From Chrysomallon squamiferum (lineage: Eukaryota > Mollusca > Gastropoda > Neomphalida > Peltospiridae), in contig CM022671.1 in the NCBI GenBank assembly GCA_012295275.1, positions 36,796,683-36,860,682 on the forward strand: a stretch of 64,000 nucleotides of DNA, read 5' to 3'. Position 1 is the first letter of the stretch; each line of letters opens with the position of its first letter. The notes under the pieces were generated by a model that was not told the origin of the DNA, searched no databases, and saw only the letters and a program-made list of their open reading frames with translations. The position numbers and the translations under genes are program-made. This document shows positions 49,771 through 60,300 of this stretch, piece after piece.

Positions 49771-50132
49771 AAGCTGATGTATTATGTTCATGATATAATT
49801 AATTTTGGCTAGTTTTATTTTAATTATTTACTTACTTATTTACTTACTTTCTTACTTACATAAAAGTAATATCCCATAGTATTATCGGTACTCTTAGCAA
49901 AATATTAAATGTAATAGAAGTAACTCTATAAGCTTTAATTTCGCTAGGATTTTTCCCCCTTGAGTTACCCACTGATGGAATTTACTTATAAAATAAAAAA
50001 TATGTAAGTGAAAACGTTTATCATAAGATGACAAGAAACCTGTCACGTGACACCATAATGTTCTTTTGTTGTTGTTGTTTGTTTGTTTTTGTTTAGTTTT
50101 GGGGTTTTTTTAATTAGTAGAATTTAAATTTT
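49771..50132. other. AT-rich spacer, no gene seen
   Basis: TTAC tetramers at about 49830-49860 and TTG/TTTG words at about 50066-50095. CACGTG at 50044. Confidence 0.5.
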
Positions 50133-50395
50133 TGTATGCATTTTGCATAAAGGCTTTTTCATAAACTTTTTCAGAATTTTAGTGTTTTATATGAACAAGT
50201 ATATTTAATAAATAATAATAATAAAAACAATAATAATAAAGAAATATTTTATACATACATCTCAGTGAATTAGACTTAATTATGGAAAATATTATTTCTT
50301 TTATGACTTATATTATACATTTGTTATTTCTCACCCCAACCAGGCCCCATGACTTAAAAAAACTTATTAAAAAGCCTTTATGCAAAATGCATACA
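50133..50395. mobile_element. MITE-like element with perfect 27-bp inverted repeats
   Basis: 50133-50159 (tgtatgcattttgcataaag, gcttttt) is the exact reverse complement of 50369-50395. The arms flank 209 bp of AT-rich, non-coding sequence. Further inward pairing is imperfect. No obvious target-site duplication. It is either a MITE or a foldback structure, and the superfamily cannot be assigned. Confidence 0.65.
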
Positions 50396-51111
50396 GGTTA
50401 GAAAATAATCAGATTGCAACATCAGAGTGACTATGGTTATATTGCTGTGTAAATTATTTAGAAATGCTTACTGTTATTACGGTGTAACAAGGGTTAATCT
50501 GTCCTTTAAAATAAGAAATAAAACTATTTATTTAAAGACCTTATTATTGTTCTTGGTATTAACGATGATGACAGTTATGATATTAATCTACAAGCATTTA
50601 AGTACAGCCTATGTCTAAGAAACAGAAAAAAAAGGACATCATCAGCAAACGAGATTTATTTTCGCAATTATAAAACTGATTATAATATTCTAAAAACCAG
50701 AAATGAAGAAGAAAAAAACAACAAAGGAAAACAACAACAACCACAACCAAAATCCACATAAATAATGATGACACAATACTTGTGTTTTCAAATATTTATG
50801 AAATTAGTTTTTCATACAATACAAGCTATTATTATTACTACTAGAATATTTAGGATGGTGCTGATATAACACAAACAGACAAACCTTGCTTTCCGTATCC
50901 AACACATTTTTGTATTTGAATATAAAACATACCATTGACTTCAAAATATGGTTAATTGTTAATAACCATGAAATATGAATGACTAGGATCAATATGATAA
51001 CGCTATTTTTGAACACTAAGAAGAAGAAGAACAACAACAACAGGGTTAGCAATAACATTTGTAAAATAACATACTTCGAAAACAGCTGCAATATAAACAG
51101 GGAGCCATTTT
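50396..51111. other. AT-rich spacer before the satellite array
   Basis: A/C-rich stretch at 50705-50755 and an AAG run at about 51020. No gene is recognised. Confidence 0.5.
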
Positions 51112-51338
51112 AAAAGTGCCGGACGTCCCACCCAAGGGGAACAATTCGTTTCGGACAGGTACACAAAAAACGCACATATCTTGAAAATGTTTTTGCTACA
51201 CTCGCCCCGACGGCGCGGACCTGTTGCACACTTTGAAATATTTTTCCACACGGAATAGTGCCACACAGATTTTCAGTTCTAGAAAACCGAATTTTTTCAA
51301 GTTTCGTTGAAAATGCGAGGGGCACCTATTCCAAAGTG
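51112..51338 (-). repeat. Inverted, diverged, deleted satellite fragment
   Basis: Read on the minus strand it follows the satellite order: cactttgg, gcattttcaacgaaacttga, cgccgtcggggcgagtgt, ttccccttgggtgggacgtc, ggcactttt. It lacks about 70-80 bp in the middle (the segment around gtttccaacatttacc) and has many substitutions. It meets the main array head-to-head at 51338/51339. Confidence 0.92.
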
Positions 51339-54300
51339 CTCGGAAAAAGTTATTGCACTTTGAAAAAGGTACCCCTAGCATTTTCAACGAAACTTGAAAA
51401 ATTTCGATTTTCAAAAGTTGAAAATCCGTGTGGCACTGTTCCGTTTGGTCGGGAAAAATATTTCGACGTGTGCAAAACGTGCGCGCCGTCGGGGCGAGTG
51501 TGGCAAAAACGTTTCCAACATTTACCAAAGGTGCTGCACCTTTTGAAAATGCGTTTGAAAAAAAATCGAGCAAATTTTCAAAAACATGTGCGTTTTTTGT
51601 GCACGTGTCGGAAACGAGTTGTTCCCTTTGGGTGGGGCGTGCGGCACTTTTGACCCGTGTCGGGCAACCCTTGCCCCACTTTTGGGTATGTGCGCCCGAT
51701 TTTTCCCACGTGCTCGGAAAAAGTTATTGCACTTTGAAAAAGGTACCCCTAGCATTTTCAACGAAACTTGAAAAATTTCGATTTTCAAAAGTTGAAAATC
51801 CGTGTGGCACTGTTCCGTTTGGTCGGGAAAAATATTTCGACGTGTGAAAAACGTGCGCGCCGTCGGGGCGAGTGTGGCAAAAACGTTTCCAACATTTACC
51901 AAAGGTGCTGCACCTTTTGAAAATGCGTTTGAAAAAAAATCGAGCAAATTTTCAAAAACATGTGCGTTTTTTGTGCACGTGTCGGAAACGAGTTGTTCCC
52001 CTTGGGTGGGGCGTGCGGCACTTTTGACCCGTGTCGGGCAACCCTTGCCCCACTTTTGGGTATGTGCGCCCGATTTTTCCCACGTGCTCGGAAAAAGTTA
52101 TTGCACTTTGAAAAAGGTACCCCTAGCATTTTCAACGAAACTTGAAAAATTTCGATTTTCAAAAGTTGAAAATCCGTGTGGCACTGTTCCGTTTGGTCGG
52201 GAAAAATATTTCGACGTGTGCAAAACGTGCGCGCCGTCGGGGCGAGTGTGGCAAAAACGTTTCCAACATTTACCAAAGGTGCTGCACCTTTTGAAAATGC
52301 GAAAAAAAAAAAAAATCGAGCAAATTCAAAAAAAAAAACATGTGTTTTTTTTTGTGCACGTGTCGGAAACGAGTTGTTCTTGGGTGGGTGGGGCGTGCGG
52401 CACTTTTGACCCGTGTCGGGCGGGCCCCCTGCCCCACTTTTTGGGTATGTGCGCCCGATTTTCCCACGTGCTCGGAAAAAGTTATTGCACTTTGAAAAAG
52501 GTTTGAAGCATTTTTTCAACGAAACTTGAAAAATTTCGATTTTCAAAAGTTAAAAAATCCGTGTGGCACTGTTCCGTTTGGTCGGGAAAAATATTTCGAC
52601 GTGTGCAAAAACGCGCGCGCCGTCGGGGGGCGAGTGTGGCAAAAACGTTTCCAACATTTACCAAAGGTGCTGCACCTTTTGAAAATGCGAAAAAAAAAAA
52701 ATCGAGCAAATTTCAAAAAAAACATGTTTTTTGTGCACGTGTCGGAAACGAGTTGTTCCCCTTGGGTGGGGCGTGCGGCACTTTTGACCCGTGTCGGGCA
52801 ACCCTTGCCCCTTTTTTTGGGTATGTGCGCCCCCGATTTTTTTTCCACGTGCTCGGAAAAAGTTATTGCACTTTGAAAAAGGTACCCCTAGCATTTTCAA
52901 CGAAACTTGAAAAATTTCGATTTTCAAAGTTGAAAATCCGTGTGGCACTGTTCCGTTTGGTCGGGAAAAATATTTCGACGTGTGCAAAACGTGCGCGCCG
53001 TCGGGGCGAGTGTGGCAAAAACGTTTCCAACATTTACCAAAGGTGCTGCACCTTTTGAAAATGCGTTTGAAAAAAAATCGAGCAAATTTTCAAAAACATG
53101 TGCGTTTTTTTTGTGCACGTGTCGGAAACGAGTTGTTCCCCTTGGGTGGGGCGTGCGGCACTTTTGACCCGTGTCGGGCAACCCTTGCCCGATTTTTGGG
53201 TATGTGCGCCCGATTTTTCCCACGTGCTCGGAAAAAGTTATTGCACTTTGAAAAAGGTACCCCTAGCATTTTCAACGAAACTTGAAAAATTTCGATTTTC
53301 AAAAGTTGAAAATCCGTGTGGCACTGTTCCGTTTGGTCGGAAAAATATTTCGATTTCGACGTGTGCAAAACGTGCGCGCCGTCGGGGGCGAGTCAAAAAA
53401 AAAACGTTTCCAACATTTACCAAAGGTGCTGCACCTTTTGAAAATGCGTTTGAAAAAAAAAAATCGAGCAAATTTTCAAAAAAACATGTGCGTTTTTTTT
53501 GTGCACGTGTCGGAAACGAGTTGTTCCCCTTGGGTGGGGGTGGGGCGTGCGTCACTTTTTTTGACCCGGGTCGGGCAACCCCCCCCGGAAAAGTTGTGCG
53601 CCCGATTTTTTCCACGTGCTCGGAAAAAGTTATTGCACTTTGAAAAAGGTACCCCTAGCATTTTCAACGAAACTTGAAAAATTTCGATTTTCAAAAGTGA
53701 AAAAATCCGTGTGGCACTGTTCCGTTTGGTCGGGAAAAATATTTCGACGTGTGCAAAACAAAACGCGCGCCGTCGGGGCGAGTGTGGCAAAAACGTTTCC
53801 AACATTTACCAAAGGTGCTGCACCTTTTGAAAATGCGTTGAAAAAAAAAATCGAGCAAATTTTCAAAAACATGTGTTTTTTTTGTGCACGTGTCGGAAAC
53901 GAGTTGTTCCCCTTGGGTGGGGCGTGCGGCACTTTTGACCCGTGTCGGGCAACCCTGCCCCACTTTTGGGTATGTGCGCCCGATTTTTCCCACGTGCTCG
54001 GAAAAAGTTATTGCACTTTGAAAAAGGTACCCCTAGCATTTTCAACGAAACTTGAAAAATTTCGATTTTCAAAAGTTGAAAATCCGTGTGGCACTGTTCC
54101 GTTTGGTCGGGAAAAATATTTCGACGACGTGTGCAAAACGCGCGCGCGCCGTCGGGGGCGAGTGTGGCAAAAACGTTTCCAACATTTTACAAAAAGGTGC
54201 TGCACCAAATTTTTTGAAAATGCGTTCGAAAAAAAAAATCGAGCAAAAAAAAAAAAATGTGCGTTTTTTTGTGCGTGTCGGAAACAGTTGTTCCCCTTGG

Positions 54301-57300
54301 GTGGGGCGTGCGGCTTTTTTGACCCGTGTCGGGCAACCCTTTACTTTTGGGTATGTGCGCCCGATTTTTCCCACGTGCTCGGAAAAAGTTATTGCACTGA
54401 AAAAAAAAGGTACCCCTAGCATTTTCAACGAAACTTGAAAAATTTCGATTTTCAAAAGTTGAAAATCCGTGTGGCACTGTTCCGTTTGGTCGGGAAAAAT
54501 TTTCGACGACGTGTGCAAAACGTGCGCGCCGTCGGGGCCAGTGTGGCAAAAACGTTTCCAACATTTACCAAAGGTGCTGCACCTTTGAAAAAAAAAAAAA
54601 AAAAAAATCGAGCAAATTTTCAAAAACATGTGTCTTTTTTGTGCACGTGTCGGAAACGAGTTGTTGTTCCCCTTGGGTGGGGCGTGCGGCACTTTTGACC
54701 CGTGTCGGGCAACCCTTGCCCTTTTTTGGGTATGTGCGCCGATTTTTTTTCCCACGTGCTCGGAAAAAGTTATTGCGAAAAAAAAGGTACCCCTAGCATT
54801 TTTTCAACGAAACTTGAAAAATTTCGATTTTCAAAAGTTGAAAATCCGTGTGGCACTGTTCCGTTTGGTCGGGAAAAATATTTCGACGTGTGCAAAACGT
54901 GCGCGCCGTCGGGGCGAGTGTGGCAAAAACGTTTCCAACATTTACCAAAGGTGCTGCACCTTTTGAAAATGCGTTTGAAAAAAAATCGAGCAAATTTTCA
55001 AAAACATGTGTTTTTTTTGTGCACGTGTCGGAAACGAGTTGTTCCCCCTGGGTGGGGCGTGCGCACTTGCGACCCGTGTCTTTTGACCCGTGTCGGGCAA
55101 CCTTTGCCCCACTTTTGGGTATGTGCGCCCGATTTTTCCACGTGCTCGGAAAAAGTTATTGCTCTTTGAAAAAGGTACCCCTAGCATTTTGAAAAATTTC
55201 GAAATTTTTGAAAAATTTCGAAAAAAAAAAGTTGAAAATCCGTGTCTGTTCCGTTTGGTCGGGAAAAATATTTCGACGTGTGCAAAACGTGCGCGCCGGG
55301 GGGGCGAAAAAAAAAAAACGTTTCCAACATTTACCAAAGGTGCTGCTGCCTTTTGAAAATGCGTTTGAAAAAAAATCGAGCAAATTCTCAAAAACATGTG
55401 CGTTTTTGTGCACGTGTCGGAAACGAGTTGTTCCCCTTGGGTGGGGCGTGCGGCACTTTTGACCCGTGTCGGGCAACCCTTGCCCCACTTTTGGGTATGT
55501 ATGTGCGCCCGATTTTTCCACGTGCTCGGAAAAAGTTATTGCACTTTGAAAAAGGTACCCCTAGCATTTTCAACGAAACGAAAAATTTCGAAAAAATTTC
55601 GATTTTCAAACTGTTCCGTTTGAAAAAATCCGTGTGGCACTGTTCCGTTTGGTCGGGAAAAATATTTCGACGTGTGCAAAACGTGCGCGCCGTCAAAAAA
55701 AAAAAAAAAACGTTTCCAACATTTACCAAAGGTGCTGCACCTTTTGAAAATGCGTTTGAAAAAAAATCGAGCAAATTTTCAAAAACATGTGCGTTTTTTG
55801 TGCACGTGTCGGAAACGAGTTGTTCCCCTTGGGTGGGGCGTGCGGCACTTTTGACCCGTGTCGGGCAACCCTTGCCCCACTTTTGGGTATGTGCGCCCGA
55901 TTTTTCCCACGTGCTCGGAAAAAGTTATTGCACTTTGAAAAAGGTACCCCTAGCATTTTCAACGAAACTTGAAAAATTTCGATTTTCAAAAGTTGAAAAT
56001 CCGTGTGGCACTGTTCCGTTCCGGTCGGGAAAAATATTTCGACGTGTGCAAAACGTGCGCGCCGTCGGGGCGAGTGTGGCAAAAACGTTTCCAACATTTA
56101 CCAAAGGTGCTGCACCTTTTGAAAAAAAAAAAAAAAAAAAATCGAGCAATTTTTTTCAAAAACATGTGTTTTTTTTTGTGCACGTGTCGGAAACGAGTTG
56201 TTCCCCCCTTGGGGGCGGGGCGTGCGGCCCTTTTGACCCGTGTCGGGCAACCCTTGCCCCACTTTTGGGTATGTGCGCCCGATTTTTCCCACGTGCTCGG
56301 AAAAAGTTATTGCACTTTGAAAAAGGTACCCCTAGCATTTTCAACGAAACTTGAAAAATTTCGATTTTCAAAAGTTGAAAATCCGTGTGGCACTGTTCCG
56401 TTTGGTCGGGAAAAATATTTCGACGTGTGCAAAACGTGCGCGCCGTCGGGGCGAGTGTGGCAAAAACGTTTCCAACATTTACCAAAGGTGCTGCACCTTT
56501 TGAAAATGCGTTTGAAAAAAAATCGAGCAAATTTTCAAAAACATGTGTTTTTTTGCACGTCACGTGTCGGAAGTTGTTGGGGGTGGGGGGTGGGGCACTT
56601 TTGCGGCGTTTTTTGACCCGTGTCGGGGTATGCCCCGATTTTTTTTTGGGTATGTGCGCCCGATTTTTCCCACGTGCTCGGAAAAAGTTATTGCACTTTG
56701 AAAAAGGTACCCCTAGCATTTTCAACGAAACTTGAAAAATTTCGATTTTCAAAAGTTGAAAATCCGTGTGGCACTGTTCCGTTTGGTCGTGAAAAATATT
56801 TCGACGTGTGCAAAACGTGCGCGCCGTCGGGGCGAGTGTGGCAAAAACGTTTCCAACATTTACCAAAGGTGCTGCACCTTTTGAAAATGCGTTTGAAAAA
56901 AAATCGAGCAAATTTTCAAAAACATGTGCGTTTTTTGTGCACGTGTCGGAAACGAGTTGTTCCCCTTGGGTGGGGCGTGCGGCACTTTTGACCCGTGTCC
57001 CAACCCTTTTGGGTATGTGCGCCCGATTTTTTTCGGAAAGTTATTGCTCGAAAAAAAAAAGTTATTGCACTTTGAAAAAAGGTACCCTAGCATTTTCAAC
57101 GAAACTTGAAAAATTTCGATTTTCAAAAGTTGAAAATCCGTGTGGCACTGTTCCGTTTGGTCGGAAAAAATATTTCGACGTGTGCAAAACGTGCGCGCCG
57201 TCGGGGCGAGTGTGGCAAAAACGTTTCCAACATTTACCAAAGGTGCTGCACCCTTTTTGAAAATGCAATAAAAAAAAAAAAATCGAGCAAATTTTCAAAA

Positions 57301-60300
57301 ACATGTGCGTTTTTTGTGCACGTGTCGGAAACGAGTTGTTCCCCTTGGGTGGGGCGTGCGGCACTTTTGACCCGTGTCGGGCAACCCTGCCCCACTTTTG
57401 GGTATGTGCGCCCGATTTTTCCCACGTGCTCGGAAAAAGTTATTGCACTTTGAAAAAGGTACCCCTAGCATTTTCAACGAAACTTGAAAAATTTCGATTT
57501 TCAAAAGTTGAAAATCCGTGTGGCACTGTTCCGTTTGGTCGGGAAAAATATTTCGACGTGTGCAAAACGTGCGCGCCGTCGGGGCGAGTGTGGCAAAAAC
57601 GTTTCCAACAAAAACGTTTGCCAACATTTACCAAAGGTGCTGCAAAAATTTTGAAAATGCGTTTGAAAAAAAAAAATCGAGCAAATTTTCAAAAACATGT
57701 GTTTTTTTTTGTGCACGTGTCGGAAACGAGTTGTTCCCCTTTGGGTGGGGCGTGCGGCACTTTTTTTGACCCGTGTCGGGCAACCCTTCCCCCACTTTTG
57801 GGTATGTGCGCCCGATTTTTCCCACGTGCTCGGAAAAAGTTATTGCACTTTGAAAAAGGTACCCCTAGCATTTTCAACGAAACTTGAAAAATTTCGATTT
57901 TCAAAAGTTGAAAATCCGTGTGGCACTGTTCCGTTTGGTCGGGAAAAATATTTCGACGTGTGCAAAACGTGCGCGCCGTCGGGGCGAGTGTGGCAAAAAC
58001 GTTTCCAACATTTACCAAAGGTGCTGCACCTTTTGAAAATGCGTTTGAAAAAAAATCGAGCAAATTTTCAAAAATGTGCGTTGCGTTTTTTTGTGCACGA
58101 GTTGTTGTCGGGCGTGCGGCACTTTTGTTGTTCCCCTTGGGTGGGGCGTGCGGCACTTTTGACCCGTGTCGGGCAACCCTTGCCCCACTTTTGGGTATGT
58201 GCGCCCGATTTTTCCCACGTGCTCGGAAAAAGTTATTGCACTTTGAAAAAGGTACCCCTAGCATTTTCAACGAAACTTGAAAAATTTCGATTTTCAAAAG
58301 TTGAAAATCCGTGTGGCACTGTTCCGTTTGGTCGGGAAAAATATTTCGACGTGTGCAAAACGCGCGCGCGCCGTCGTCAAAAAAGTGTGGCAAAAACGTT
58401 TCCAACATTTACCAAAGGTGCTGCACCTTTTGAAAATGCAAAAAAAAAAAAAATCGAGCAAATTTTCAAAAAAAACATGTGCGTTTTTGTGCACGTGTCG
58501 GAAACGAGTTGTTCCCCTTTGGGTGGGGCGTGCGGCACTTTTGACCCGTGTCGGGCAACCCTTGCCCTTTTTTGGGTATGTGCGATTTTTTTTCCACGTG
58601 CTCGGAAAAAGTTATTGCACTTTGAAAAAAAGGTACCCCTAGCATTTTCAACGAAACTTGAAAAATTTCGATTTTCAAAGTTGAAAATCCGTGTGGCACT
58701 GTTCCGTTTGGTCGGGAAAAATATTTCGACGTGCAAAAAAAAAACGCGCCGTCGGGGGGGGTGGCAAAAACGTTTCCAACATTTACCAAAAACGTTTCCA
58801 ACATTTACCAAAGGTGCTGCACCTTTTGAAAATGCGTTTGAAAAAAAAATCGAGCAAATTTTCAAAAACATGTGCGTTTTTTGTGCACGTGTCGGAAACG
58901 AGTTGTTCCCCTTGGGTGGGGCGTGCGGCTTTTTGACCCGTGTCGGGGCCCTTGCCCCACTTTTTTTGGGTATGTGCGCCCGATTTTTTCCACGTGCTCG
59001 GAAAAAGTTATTGCACTTTGAAAAAGGTACCCCTAGCATTTTCAACGAAACTTGAAAAATTTCGATTTTCAAAAGTTGAAAATCCGTGTGGCACTGTTCC
59101 GTTTGGTCGGGAAAAATATTTCGACGTGTGCAAAAACGTGCGCGCCGTCGGGGCGAGTGTGGCAAAAACGTTTCCAACATTTACCAAAGGTGCTGCACCT
59201 TTTGAAAATGCGTTTGAAAAAAAATCGAGCGATCGGAAAAAACATGTGCGTTTTTTTGTGCACGTGTCGGAAACGAGTTGTTCCCCTTGGGTGGGGCGTG
59301 CGGCACTTTTTTGACCCGTGTCGGGCAACCCTTGCCCCTCTTTTGGGTATGTGCGCCCGATTTTTCCCACGTGCTCGGAAAAAGTTATTGCACTTTGAAA
59401 AAGGTACCCCTAGCATTTTCAACGAAACTTGAAAAATTTCGATTTTCAAAAGTTGAAAATCCGTGTGGCACTGTTCCGTTTGGTCGGGAAAAATATTTCG
59501 ACGTGTGCAAAACGTGCGCGCCGTCGGGGGGGCGAAGTGTGGCAAAAACGTTTCCAACATTTACCAGGTGGTGCTGAAACCGTTTTGAAAATGCGTTTGA
59601 AAAAAAATCGAGCAAATTTTCAAAAACATGTGCGTTTTTGTGCACGTGTCGGAAACGGGGCGTTGTTCCTTTTTGGGTGGGGCGTGCGGCTTTTTTGACC
59701 CGTGTCGGGCAACCCCCCACTTTTGGGTATGTGCGCCCGATTTTTTCCCACGTGCTCGGAAAAAGTTATTGCACTTTGAAAAAGGTACCCCTAGCATTTT
59801 CAACGAAACTTGAAAAATTTCGATTTTCAAAAGTTGAAAATCCGTGTGGCACTGTTCCGTTTGGTCGGGAAAAATATTTCGACGTGTGCAAAACGTGCGC
59901 GCCGTCGGGGCGAGTGTGGCAAAAACGTTTCCAACATTTACCAAAGGTGCTGCACCTTTTGAAAATGCGTTTGAAAAAAAATCGAGCAAATTTTCAAAAA
60001 CATGTGCGTTTTTTGTGCACGTGTCGGAAACGAGTTGTTCCCCTTGGGTGGGGCGTGCGGCACTTTTGACCCGTGTGTCGGGCAACCCTTGCCCTTACTT
60101 TTGGGTATGTGCGCCCGATTTTTCCCCACGTGCTCGGAAAAAGTTATTACTTTGGTACCCTAGCATTTTCAACGAAAAAAATTTCGATTTTCCCCTTGCA
60201 TTTTCGTTTGGTCTTGAAAAATTTCGATTTTCAAAAGTTGAAAATCCGTGTGGCACTGTTCCGTTTGGTCGGGAAAAATATTTCGACGTGTGCAAAACGT

